Assembly: GCA_022712815.1 (NCBI GenBank)
Contig: JAFLJW010000350.1
Coordinates: 1-5,764 of the forward strand
Source of the DNA: Pseudodesulfovibrio sp.
Lineage (GTDB): Bacteria; Desulfobacterota; Desulfovibrionia; Desulfovibrionales; Desulfovibrionaceae
Direction: 5' to 3'
Length of the DNA stretch: 5,764 nucleotides
Below, piece after piece: positions 1 to 5,501 of this stretch (within the stretch, counting starts at the first letter, position 1; every line of letters begins with the position of its first letter). A program made the position numbers and the translations under genes. The notes beneath the pieces were generated by a model. It searched no databases, had not been told where the DNA came from, and saw only the letters and a program-made list of their open reading frames with translations.

Positions 1-44
1 TGGTCGTCGATCTGGCCGTCACGGGTCGGAAGTGCAATTTTCAT
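1..44 (-). CDS. NifX/NifB-type iron-molybdenum cluster-binding protein, N-terminal fragment
   Basis: Only the first 14 codons and two bases of the next lie in the window. They translate as MKIALPTRDGQIDD, with the 15th residue being His or Gln. The pattern MKIAxPTxxGxxDDH is typical of the start of small dinitrogenase iron-molybdenum cofactor proteins (NifX/NifY/NifB C-terminal fold), which bind iron-sulfur or iron-molybdenum clusters and are common as stand-alone proteins in sulfate reducers and methanogens. The start is well supported: an AAGGAG ribosome site lies at 51-56 (minus strand), six bases before the ATG. The gene is on the same strand as tadA but about 350 bases further on and behind a strong hairpin, so it is probably transcribed separately. 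Seen: the start codon, ribosome site and short peptide. Inferred: the family, which rests on very few residues. Confidence 0.55.
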   Translation of the reverse strand, partial: MKIALPTRDGQIDD

Positions 45-90
45 ATTTAACTCCTTGAAATATTTAATATTAATATAAAAAACATAGAAG

Positions 91-118
91 ACAATAACAC
101 AGGAAAATATTTTGTAAA
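91..118 (-). promoter_or_regulatory. Candidate sigma-70-type promoter for the NifX-type gene
   Basis: Reading the minus strand, TTTACA (plus 113-118) is followed after 16 bases by TATTGT (plus 91-96), four to five matches per hexamer to the TTGACA/TATAAT consensus. A start near 84 would give a leader of about 40 bases to the ATG at 44. The whole area is AT-rich, so chance matches are likely. Confidence 0.3.
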
Positions 119-172
119 GTCTCATGATTGATTTCAGACTATGGCAGTATGAATTGTTGCAAAATGGGGTAA

Positions 173-189
173 CTTTGGCATTGCCAGAG
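173..189. repeat. Hyphenated inverted repeat, possible operator
   Basis: CTTTGGCATTGCCAGAG contains the 11-base inverted repeat TGGCA-T-TGCCA, extended on each side by two further complementary bases after one mismatch. It lies about 55 bases upstream of the candidate -35 of the NifX-type gene, a position where an activator could bind. No regulator is recognised. Confidence 0.3.
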
Positions 190-303
190 CATTTTCTCTT
201 GAAATAAACTCTATCCATGTCCTTTTGTGTAAAAGGAAAAATTGACGAGTACCTCGGTTCGCACGAATGTGCACATAAAAAGTTTAGGAAAGGAGATAGG
301 ATA

Positions 304-329
304 GGGGGTCTGGGGGAAAGGGAAGAGGG
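304..329 (+). other. Canonical four-tract G-quadruplex motif
   Basis: The plus strand shows four guanine runs in a row: GGGGG (304-308), GGGGG (312-316), GGG (320-322) and GGG (327-329), with loops TCT, AAA and AAGA. This fits the standard pattern of four runs of at least three G with loops of one to seven. The last three runs are also the left arm of the long hairpin, so the two structures would compete. The minus strand carries only three such runs and does not meet the pattern. Folding itself cannot be shown from sequence. Confidence 0.6.
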
Positions 330-370
330 AGAACCATTTTCAAATGGTTTCCCTCTTCCCTTTCCCCCAG
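310..370. terminator. Long GC-rich hairpin downstream of tadA, non-canonical terminator or repeat element
   Basis: The arms 310-338 and 343-370 are complementary along their whole length with a single bulged G at 331 and a TTCA loop at 339-342, giving 28 base pairs. One arm is almost pure purine, the other pure pyrimidine. It lies 29 bases after the tadA stop and could end the purQ-tadA transcript or protect its 3' end. Neither side has an immediate run of U; on the minus strand the nearest is about 30 bases further on (near 278-282), so it is not a textbook intrinsic terminator. Next to it, CCGCCGGAGGC (371-381) resembles a string I recall flanking dispersed intergenic hairpins in Desulfovibrio genomes. 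That is recollection, not a search. Confidence 0.6.
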
Positions 371-381
371 CCGCCGGAGGC

Positions 382-396
382 ACCATTAAAAATGGT
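382..396. repeat. Small hairpin just after the tadA stop codon
   Basis: ACCATT-AAA-AATGGT forms a six-base-pair stem three bases past the tadA stop (on the minus strand, loop UUU). Its arms repeat the ACCATT/AATGGT tip of the long hairpin at 333-348, so cross-pairing between the two is possible. Confidence 0.4.
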
Positions 397-398
397 TG

Positions 399-902
399 CT
401 AGCCGCGTTTTCTTTTTTCAAGGAAAAAACGTTTGAGGAGCGAACTGCATTCTTCTTCCATGACACCTTCGATCAGCCACATTTTGTGATTGGTGAAGTG
501 GAGTGCATGTCCGTCGAGATTTGAGATAAATGCGCCGGCCCTGGGGTCTCGTGCGCCAAAGACCACGCCTGCCACACGAGAATGGATGAGTGCGCCCGTA
601 CACATCATGCACGGCTCAAGCGTTACCGCCATGATCGTATTTGGCAGCCGGTAATTTTTAAGGGCATCGGCTGCCTTTCGGAGGCAGAGAATTTCGGCAT
701 GGCCTGTGGGGTCGTTCAATGAAATAGGCTGGTTGTGGGCTTTGGCGATGAGTGTCCCCGTGGCCGAGAAGAGAGCCGCGCCTATGGGAGTTTCGCCCAT
801 TTGGGGTGCCTTGCACGCTTCCTGAAACGCCACATCCATAAAAGCCCGCCAGCTTGTTCCGGCGGGAGCATCTGGCGGGGGCAGGGGAGGCTTTGCGGTC
901 AT
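399..902 (-). CDS. tadA: tRNA-specific adenosine deaminase TadA
   Basis: TadA is a cytoplasmic zinc enzyme that deaminates adenosine 34 to inosine in the anticodon of tRNA-Arg(ACG), letting one tRNA read CGU, CGC and CGA. The 167-residue product has the deaminase signatures in order: HAE at 68-70 (His68 zinc ligand, Glu70 proton shuttle) and PCMMC at 97-101 (Cys98 and Cys101 zinc ligands). These are followed by the GALIHSR-VVFGARD block at about 103-119 that is typical of TadA rather than of cytidine or guanine deaminases. The length fits the family. Residues 1-17 are Pro/Ala-rich and poorly conserved; Met22 is an alternative start but would cut into the first helix. The gene begins 7 bases after the purQ stop with only a weak ribosome site (TAGGT), suggesting co-transcription and coupling with purQ. 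A hairpin follows the stop. Confidence 0.93.
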   Translation of the reverse strand: MTAKPPLPPPDAPAGTSWRAFMDVAFQEACKAPQMGETPIGAALFSATGTLIAKAHNQPISLNDPTGHAEILCLRKAADALKNYRLPNTIMAVTLEPCMMCTGALIHSRVAGVVFGARDPRAGAFISNLDGHALHFTNHKMWLIEGVMEEECSSLLKRFFLEKRKRG

Positions 903-909
903 GGGGGAC

Positions 910-1725
910 CTATTGAGCTTTGAGGTACTTCACGCCAGCTTCGAGCATGGCGAGGCCCAGGGGGATATCCGGGTCAGTCCCACGTGTCCATGACGGATGG
1001 TTTGTCTTGTGATTGTATCCCTCAGGGTGGGGCATCAGTCCGAGAATGCGGCCTGTCGGGTCTGTCAGGCCAGCGATGCCGAGGGGGGAACCATTGGGAT
1101 TGTGGGGATATTTTAGAGTAGGTTCTTTGGACTCCGGGTCAATGTACTGGACGGCAATGAGGTTCTCGTCCTGAATGGCCTGAAAGGTTTCGTCATCCAT
1201 GGGAATGATCTTGCCTTCGCCGTGGCGAATGGGAACATCGAGGTATTTGATATCTTTTGTGAAGACGCAGGGGGAATTCGGATTAGTTTTGAGGCGGACC
1301 CAGCGATCCTCGAAGCGGCCGGAATCATTATGGGACAGGGATACCTGTCGCTCGAAATATTTACCGCCAACAGCAGGGAGCAGGCCGAGTTTGCACAAAA
1401 GCTGGAAACCGTTGCAGATGCCGAGGATGATACCGCCGTTATCAAAAAAAGCCTTGAGCTGGTCGAGTATGGGATTGCCATCAGCAGTGGAAGACCAGCG
1501 CCAGCGCAGGGCTGCGGCCTGTGCGGCACCGAGGTCGTCGCCATCGAGGAAACCGCCTGGGCACAGGAGGTAGTTATATTTGTCCATGCGGACGTGACCG
1601 GCGGCTATATCAGAGAAATAAACGATATCGGCATTGTCCGCACCGGCTTTTTCCAAAGCATAGGCGGATTCGTTTTCGCAGTTTGTGCCGTATCCGGTGA
1701 TGACAAGGGCGTTGACGCGGGCCAT
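910..1725 (-). CDS. purQ: Phosphoribosylformylglycinamidine synthase glutaminase subunit PurQ
   Basis: PurQ supplies ammonia from glutamine to PurL for the conversion of FGAR to FGAM in de novo purine synthesis, in the cytoplasm. The 271-residue product is a class I glutamine amidotransferase: GTNCE near 13-17, CPGGF at 55-59, the nucleophile Cys104 in GICNGFQ, PIRHGEGK at 165-172, NPNGSP at 209-214 and the His233/Glu235 pair in MPHPEG. It is longer than the roughly 225-residue Bacillus-type PurQ, in line with the long form of some proteobacteria. The frame stays open for another 34 codons upstream (to 1827). I chose the start at 1725 because a strong AGGAG (1732-1736) sits six bases before it, and because the extension would run through the likely promoter and has no family resemblance. 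No purL or purS is visible; the neighbour is tadA. Confidence 0.93.
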   Translation of the reverse strand: MARVNALVITGYGTNCENESAYALEKAGADNADIVYFSDIAAGHVRMDKYNYLLCPGGFLDGDDLGAAQAAALRWRWSSTADGNPILDQLKAFFDNGGIILGICNGFQLLCKLGLLPAVGGKYFERQVSLSHNDSGRFEDRWVRLKTNPNSPCVFTKDIKYLDVPIRHGEGKIIPMDDETFQAIQDENLIAVQYIDPESKEPTLKYPHNPNGSPLGIAGLTDPTGRILGLMPHPEGYNHKTNHPSWTRGTDPDIPLGLAMLEAGVKYLKAQ

Positions 1726-1731
1726 GAAAAT

Positions 1732-1736
1732 CTCCT
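1732..1736 (-). promoter_or_regulatory. Ribosome binding site deciding the purQ start
   Basis: AGGAG on the minus strand, within GAAGAGGAGA, six bases before the ATG at 1725. It decides in favour of MARVNALV as the N-terminus over the 34-codon upstream extension. Confidence 0.8.
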
Positions 1737-1762
1737 CTTCGTATTGACTTTGTCGCAGTACC

Positions 1763-1777
1763 CTGCAAAATTCGCAG
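1763..1777. repeat. Near-palindrome in the purQ leader
   Basis: CTGCAAAATTCGCAG is symmetric at six of seven paired positions around its central A. It falls between the likely purQ transcription start and the ribosome site, a position suited to a repressor operator. No regulator can be named. Confidence 0.3.
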
Positions 1778-1798
1778 AGCAGCTTTTTGCTGGGCAGG

Positions 1799-1827
1799 AA
1801 CATACGTGTCCGGCTCACTACAGTCAA
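1799..1827 (-). promoter_or_regulatory. Probable sigma-70-type promoter of purQ-tadA
   Basis: On the minus strand TTGACT (plus 1822-1827, five of six to consensus) is followed after exactly 17 bases by TATGTT (plus 1799-1804, four of six). Transcription would begin near 1792, leaving a leader of about 67 bases with a small CAGC-AAAAA-GCTG stem (1780-1792) and a near-palindrome (1763-1777). Confidence 0.5.
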
Positions 1828-1863
1828 TATGGATGGTACACGATGTTGAACACGATATTTCTT

Positions 1864-1869
1864 TATAAT
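1864..1869 (+). promoter_or_regulatory. Candidate -10 box for the pyrG operon
   Basis: A perfect TATAAT lies 29 bases before the pyrG ATG. No good -35 sits 16-18 bases upstream; TTGAAC at 1846-1851 is only 12 bases away. The call therefore rests on the -10 box and its location in the divergent purQ/pyrG gap. Confidence 0.4.
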
Positions 1870-1898
1870 TCAAGCACAACCAAGGGGTTTTTTCTCGT

Positions 1899-3548
1899 AT
1901 GAAAACCAAATTCATATTTATCACAGGTGGCGTTCTTTCTTCCCTTGGCAAAGGCCTGGCCGCCGCATCCATCGGGGCATTGCTTCAGGCCAGGGGACTC
2001 AAAGCCACGATTCAGAAACTTGACCCCTACATCAACGTCGATCCCGGCACCATGAATCCTTTTCAGCATGGTGAAGTTTATGTCACCGAAGATGGTGCTG
2101 AAACTGATCTCGACCTTGGTCACTACGAGCGTTTCCTCGGAGTTTCACTCAGCCAGCAGAATAACTACACATCCGGTTCCATTTATAATTCCGTTATTCA
2201 GAAAGAACGGCGCGGCGACTATCTCGGCGGCACGGTTCAGGTTATCCCGCATATCACCGATGCCATCAAGGAAGCCGTCATCAACCTGCCAAATGGCGAG
2301 GACGTTGCCCTGATCGAAATCGGCGGCACGGTTGGCGATATTGAAGGCCAGCCGTTCCTGGAAGCTATCCGCCAGCTCAAGAACGACCTGGGCAAGGAAA
2401 ATGTTCTCTATATTCACCTGACACTGGTTCCGTATCTCAAGGCCGCAGGTGAGTTGAAGACCAAGCCCACTCAGCATTCCGTCAAGGAACTCCGCAGTGT
2501 GGGTATCCAGCCTGACATCATTATATGTCGTGCCGAAGTAGAGCTTGAAGAGACTCTCAAGCGTAAGATAGCCCTGTTTTGTGACGTTGATCTCGATGCG
2601 GTCTTCACCGGTGTTGATGTTGATTCCATTTACGAAGTTCCCCTGCGATTTTATGAAGAGGGCGTCGATCAGAAGATCGCCATTTTGTTGAAGCTTCCTG
2701 CCAAGAACCCTGAGCTTGGTCCTTGGGAAAAACTCGTTCACGCCCTGAAGAACCCAAAGGGAAATGTCAAAATCGGTATCATTGGCAAATACGTTGACCT
2801 CACTGAGGCCTACAAGAGCCTGCATGAGGCATTGGTGCATGGTGGCGTGGCCAACGAGGTTAAAGTTGAGCTTGAATATGTCAACTCCGAGAAGGTGAAC
2901 GCCAAGAACGTCGAGAAAAAGCTCAAAGATCTTGATGGAATTCTTGTACCCGGCGGTTTCGGGATGCGTGGTGTGGAAGGAAAGATCCTGTCCATCAAGT
3001 ACGCCCGTGAAAACAAAATCCCGTTCTTTGGTATTTGCCTTGGCATGCAGTGTGCTTGTATCGAGTTCGCTCGAAACGTGATCGGTCTTGAAGATGCCAA
3101 CTCCGTTGAATTTGATGATAAAACCGAGAATGATATCATCTATCTCATGAAGGAATGGTACGACTTCCGCAGCAAGAAGACCGAGACTCGATGCGAGGAC
3201 TCTGAGAAGGGCGGCACAATGCGTCTTGGTTCCTATCCCTGCAAATTGAAAAAAGATTCGATAGCCTACGCCGCCTATCAGACCATCAACATAAATGAAC
3301 GTCATCGCCATCGCTTCGAGTACAATAACAAGTTTATTGAACAGTTTGAGGAAAACGGGATGATCCTGTCCGGTACCGCTCCAGACGAATCGTTGGTGGA
3401 AATCATTGAACTGCCGAATCACCCCTGGTTCCTTGGTTGCCAGTTTCACCCGGAATTCAAGTCCAGCCCCATGCAACCTCATCCCCTGTTCAGGGATTTC
3501 ATCAAGGCCGCCAAGGATGAGAAAGGCAAGAAGGGCAAGAAGAAATAA
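1899..3548 (+). CDS. pyrG: CTP synthase PyrG
   Basis: CTP synthase aminates UTP to CTP using glutamine and ATP, the last step of pyrimidine nucleotide synthesis; it is cytoplasmic and tetrameric. The 549-residue product matches the family along its full length. The N-terminal amidoligase has FITGGVLSSLGKG (8-19, nucleotide-binding Lys18), Asp72 and Glu140 at the magnesium-binding positions, KERRGDYLGGTVQVIPHIT (102-120) and KTKPTQHSVKELRS. The C-terminal glutaminase has the nucleophile Cys380 in GICLGMQ and the His517/Glu519 pair in FHPEF. The glutaminase segment 380-387 is Cys-rich (three Cys). The last residues form a Lys-rich tail (KGKKGKKK). An AAGGGG at 1882-1887 lies 11 bases before the ATG, a rather long spacing. 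It heads the operon, and its TAA overlaps the ATG of kdsA by one base. CTP is also the co-substrate for activating Kdo, linking it to kdsA and kdsC. Confidence 0.97.
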   Translation: MKTKFIFITGGVLSSLGKGLAAASIGALLQARGLKATIQKLDPYINVDPGTMNPFQHGEVYVTEDGAETDLDLGHYERFLGVSLSQQNNYTSGSIYNSVIQKERRGDYLGGTVQVIPHITDAIKEAVINLPNGEDVALIEIGGTVGDIEGQPFLEAIRQLKNDLGKENVLYIHLTLVPYLKAAGELKTKPTQHSVKELRSVGIQPDIIICRAEVELEETLKRKIALFCDVDLDAVFTGVDVDSIYEVPLRFYEEGVDQKIAILLKLPAKNPELGPWEKLVHALKNPKGNVKIGIIGKYVDLTEAYKSLHEALVHGGVANEVKVELEYVNSEKVNAKNVEKKLKDLDGILVPGGFGMRGVEGKILSIKYARENKIPFFGICLGMQCACIEFARNVIGLEDANSVEFDDKTENDIIYLMKEWYDFRSKKTETRCEDSEKGGTMRLGSYPCKLKKDSIAYAAYQTININERHRHRFEYNNKFIEQFEENGMILSGTAPDESLVEIIELPNHPWFLGCQFHPEFKSSPMQPHPLFRDFIKAAKDEKGKKGKKK

Positions 3549-4354
3549 TGGGAGCACTCTATAACGCCAGTCGGTCCGGTCCGTTCATACTGGCTGGTCC
3601 GTGTGTCATCGAGAGTCGGGAGATTTCTCTTCAGACCGCCGAAACTCTGGCTGTGCTCGCTGAAAAGCTTGACCTGCCGCTTGTTTTCAAGAGCTCCTTT
3701 GATAAGGCCAACCGGACTTCAGTCACGAGTTTTCGTGGTCCGGGTCTGGACGAAGGACTTGCGATTCTGGCTGAAGTCAAGAAGGCGACAGGGTTGCCCA
3801 TTGTCACGGATATTCATCATCCCGAACAAGCCGCACCCGTTGCCGAAGTCGCGGATGTCCTGCAAATCCCGGCATTTCTTTGTCGGCAAACCGATTTGCT
3901 GGTGGCTGCGGCCAAGACAGGCAAGATCATCAATATCAAGAAAGGGCAGTTTTTGGCCCCCTGGGATATGAAGAACGCGGTCGAAAAGGTCCGCGCTTCG
4001 GGCAACGATCAGATTTGGCTGACCGAGCGTGGCTCCACCTTTGGGTACAATAATTTGGTGGTTGACATGCGATCCATCTCAGAGATGAGCAATTTCGATG
4101 TGCCGGTGGTTTTTGATGCCACCCATTCGGTCCAGTTGCCCGGCGGTCTGGGCGGCATGTCTGGCGGTCAGCGTCAATATGTCCCGGTACTTGCTTCGGC
4201 GGCTGTTGCGGCTGGTGCGAGCGGGGTGTTCATGGAAGTCCACCCTGACCCTGACAACGCTCTGTGTGACGGCCCGAACAGTCTTCCGCTTGATCAGGCT
4301 GAAGCACTGCTAATCAGACTCAAGGCGATATGGGAGTTGAACAATGCCAAATAG
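3548..4354 (+). CDS. kdsA: 3-deoxy-D-manno-octulosonate 8-phosphate synthase KdsA
   Basis: KdsA condenses phosphoenolpyruvate with arabinose 5-phosphate to give Kdo-8-phosphate, the first committed step to the lipopolysaccharide inner-core sugar Kdo. The 268-residue TIM-barrel protein shows AGPCVIES (16-23), KSSFDKANR (48-56), SFRGPGL (61-67), QIPAFLCRQTDLL (106-118), KKGQFLAPWD (131-140), TFGYNNLVVD (164-173) and DATHSVQLPGG (190-200). The four metal-binding positions known from the Aquifex enzyme are all present (Cys19, His193, Glu230, Asp241), so it is predicted to be metal-dependent. Oddly, Asp241 is followed by Gly-Pro as in the metal-independent E. coli type. The ATG overlaps the pyrG stop in TAATG, and the only ribosome-site-like sequence is AAGGG at 3531-3535 in the Lys tail of pyrG, which suggests translational coupling. 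The 3' end overlaps kdsC by 11 bases. Confidence 0.96.
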   Translation: MGALYNASRSGPFILAGPCVIESREISLQTAETLAVLAEKLDLPLVFKSSFDKANRTSVTSFRGPGLDEGLAILAEVKKATGLPIVTDIHHPEQAAPVAEVADVLQIPAFLCRQTDLLVAAAKTGKIINIKKGQFLAPWDMKNAVEKVRASGNDQIWLTERGSTFGYNNLVVDMRSISEMSNFDVPVVFDATHSVQLPGGLGGMSGGQRQYVPVLASAAVAAGASGVFMEVHPDPDNALCDGPNSLPLDQAEALLIRLKAIWELNNAK

Positions 4355-4871
4355 TGCGTTGATGCTTGCCAAAAACATCAAGCTGCTTGTGCTCGACGTC
4401 GATGGTGTCCTGACCGACGGCGGATTGTATTATGGTGACAATGGCATGGCCATGAAGCGATTCAATGTTCAGGATGGCTTTGGTATCAAGCTGGCTCAGG
4501 CGGTCGGTCTTGAAATCGGCGTTATCACCGGATTGGATCAGAAGCCCGTGGAAACGCGGGTGAAAGAGCTTGGAATCAAGCACTACTATCCGGGAAAACA
4601 TCATAAGGCTCCACTCTTTGAAAAGATATGCGAGGCCGTTGGGGTCGATCCGTCCGAGGCCGCTTTCATGGGTGACGATTGGATTGATATCGGTGCCATG
4701 CGCCGGGCTGGTCTGGCCTTGAGTGTTCCAAACGCCATGCCGGAGGTCATTCAGGAGGCTGATTGGGTTTCTTCGAGGATGGGCGGATGTGGTGCTGTTC
4801 GTGAAGCCATCTCGTTTATTCTTGAAGCCAGGGGCCTCAAGGATGAAGCCTGGAAACAGTGGGCTGGGTAA
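4344..4871 (+). CDS. kdsC: Kdo-8-phosphate phosphatase KdsC (HAD family)
   Basis: KdsC hydrolyses Kdo-8-phosphate to Kdo and phosphate, directly after KdsA in the pathway, in the cytoplasm. The 175-residue product has the capless KdsC-type HAD layout: DVDGVLTDG (18-26; nucleophile Asp18, acid/base Asp20), the FNVQDGFGIK block (40-49), Thr62 of motif II in VITG, a motif III Lys at 85 or 88, and GDDWID (110-115) with the metal-binding Asp residues. GGCGAVRE (147-154) matches the conserved C-terminal GGxGAxRE. Unlike the common SGR/TGR motif, residue 64 is Leu. The start at 4344 is supported by GGGAG at 4332-4336, seven bases upstream; Met7 is an alternative. It overlaps kdsA by 11 bases and abuts lptC. 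The kdsA neighbour makes the Kdo-8-phosphate substrate much more likely than another HAD substrate. Confidence 0.93.
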   Translation: MPNSALMLAKNIKLLVLDVDGVLTDGGLYYGDNGMAMKRFNVQDGFGIKLAQAVGLEIGVITGLDQKPVETRVKELGIKHYYPGKHHKAPLFEKICEAVGVDPSEAAFMGDDWIDIGAMRRAGLALSVPNAMPEVIQEADWVSSRMGGCGAVREAISFILEARGLKDEAWKQWAG

Positions 4872-5462
4872 ATGAAAGGGCGTCCGGCTCTGATTCTTTT
4901 CATGATTTTCGCCATTGGCCTTGCTCTTGGCGTGTCGATTAACGCAATTTTTTTCTCTGCCCCGATTCTTGATGAAGTTTCTGATGAAACAAAGACTCAC
5001 AAGTCCCGCGAACGTCTGCTTGATGAAGCAAATGTCGTGGCTGAGGATATAGAATTGGTACAGGGAAAACAGGGTGCAATGACCTGGAGATTGTTGGCCA
5101 AAAGTGCGAAATACAATCAGGAAAAGCATCTCGTTGGCGTTGAACATCCCCAATTGACTGCATATTATGGTAAAGATCGACAGGAAGTGTATGTCAAAGC
5201 TGATCGAGGTGATATTGATCAGGCCAATGACAACCTGACCTTGTATGATGGAGTTACGGGACGCTTTGGTGATATCGCACTTGATGCCCAACACCTTGAT
5301 TATGTTGGAGCCATTGATAAAGTGTATCTCAAGGGCGGGGTCACGGTTCGTCACCCGGACATGACCATAAAAGCTGCTGCTGTTGAAATTGATCTCGTCA
5401 GTCGCAAACTCATTGCGGCAGGCGGTGTAGAAGCTTTGCTGGCACCCAAGGGTACCCGGTAG
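4872..5462 (+). CDS. lptC: LPS export system periplasmic protein LptC
   Basis: LptC is a bitopic inner-membrane protein whose periplasmic beta-jellyroll passes lipopolysaccharide from the LptBFG transporter to the LptA bridge. The 196-residue product has a short basic N-terminus (MKGR), one hydrophobic segment at about 5-29, then a periplasmic domain. That domain shows the alternating pattern of OstA/LptA-type strands, including AEDIELVQG (57-65), TWRLLAKSAKYN (71-82), VYVKADRGDID (107-116) and VYLKGGVTVRHPDMTIKAAA (151-170). Length and topology fit LptC. LptC sequences are poorly conserved, so the assignment also leans on the position directly after kdsC, a common proteobacterial order. The ATG follows the kdsC TAA with no gap and lacks a good ribosome site, indicating coupling. 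It is not followed at once by lptA. Confidence 0.87.
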   Translation: MKGRPALILFMIFAIGLALGVSINAIFFSAPILDEVSDETKTHKSRERLLDEANVVAEDIELVQGKQGAMTWRLLAKSAKYNQEKHLVGVEHPQLTAYYGKDRQEVYVKADRGDIDQANDNLTLYDGVTGRFGDIALDAQHLDYVGAIDKVYLKGGVTVRHPDMTIKAAAVEIDLVSRKLIAAGGVEALLAPKGTR

Positions 5463-5471
5463 GACCTTTTG

Positions 5472-5477
5472 TATAAT
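5472..5477 (+). promoter_or_regulatory. Isolated TATAAT, possible internal promoter
   Basis: A perfect -10 hexamer lies 24 bases before the SH3-like gene, in the only real gap of the operon. No acceptable -35 lies 16-18 bases upstream (the spot reads AAGGGT-like), so it may be chance. Confidence 0.2.
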
Positions 5478-5485
5478 AAATAGCG

Positions 5486-5491
5486 AAGGAG
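5486..5491 (+). promoter_or_regulatory. Ribosome binding site of the SH3-like gene, possibly in a small stem
   Basis: AAGGAG lies ten bases before the ATG at 5502. The GGAGT at 5488-5492 can pair with GCTCC at 5496-5500 (one G-U pair, three-base loop), which would partly hide the site. ATG-CTC-CGA-TGA at 5494-5505 is a three-codon frame whose stop overlaps the true start. Confidence 0.5.
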
Positions 5492-5501
5492 TGATGCTCC
5501 G

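Larger units (their letters stand above)
45..398. other. Gene-free interval between tadA and the NifX-type gene
   Basis: About 350 bases without a supportable gene. Bases 60-130 are very AT-rich and hold a candidate minus-strand promoter. Bases 173-189 hold a hyphenated inverted repeat. Bases 221-236 form a weak CCTTTT-gtgt-AAAAGG stem, and bases 261-275 contain GCAC/GTGC and TGTGCACA palindromes. Bases 284-334 are a nearly pure purine tract on the plus strand leading into a long hairpin at 310-370. A 61-codon open frame on the plus strand (217-402) runs through the hairpin. It has no ribosome site and is not believed to be a gene. Confidence 0.7.

Noticed and set aside
142..165. Possible sigma-54 promoter (TGGCA followed by TTGC) near 142-161
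   Set aside because: The distance between the GG and GC elements is about 16 bases instead of the required roughly 12, and no plus-strand gene follows.
221..236. CCTTTT-gtgt-AAAAGG stem as a terminator
   Set aside because: Only six mostly A-T pairs and no U run after the stem on either strand; it is too weak to call.
289..300. AAAGGAG ribosome-site-like sequence on the plus strand
   Set aside because: No start codon follows within a usable distance; it is part of the purine-rich tract leading into the hairpin.
217..402. A 61-codon plus-strand open frame in the gap after tadA
   Set aside because: No ribosome site precedes the ATG, and its second half is simply the long hairpin and GCCTCCGGCGG string translated (a low-complexity FPLPFPPAAGG tail). 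It is better explained as a structural element.
1762..1798. Attenuator-like alternative stems (CCTGC/GCAGG) in the purQ leader
   Set aside because: One arm lies upstream of the predicted transcription start, so it would not be in the RNA, and no leader peptide or terminator was seen.
1726..1827. A 34-codon N-terminal extension of PurQ
   Set aside because: The extension runs across the probable -10/-35 region and leader, is unlike PurQ N-termini, and a strong ribosome site sits exactly before the internal ATG at 1725.
1222..1902. A 226-codon plus-strand open frame opposite purQ
   Set aside because: It lies almost wholly antisense to purQ, has no ribosome site, and shows no family motifs.
2145..3557. 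A 470-codon open frame on the minus strand opposite pyrG
   Set aside because: It is a shadow of the pyrG coding frame, which matches CTP synthase along its full length. The antisense product has no recognisable domain.
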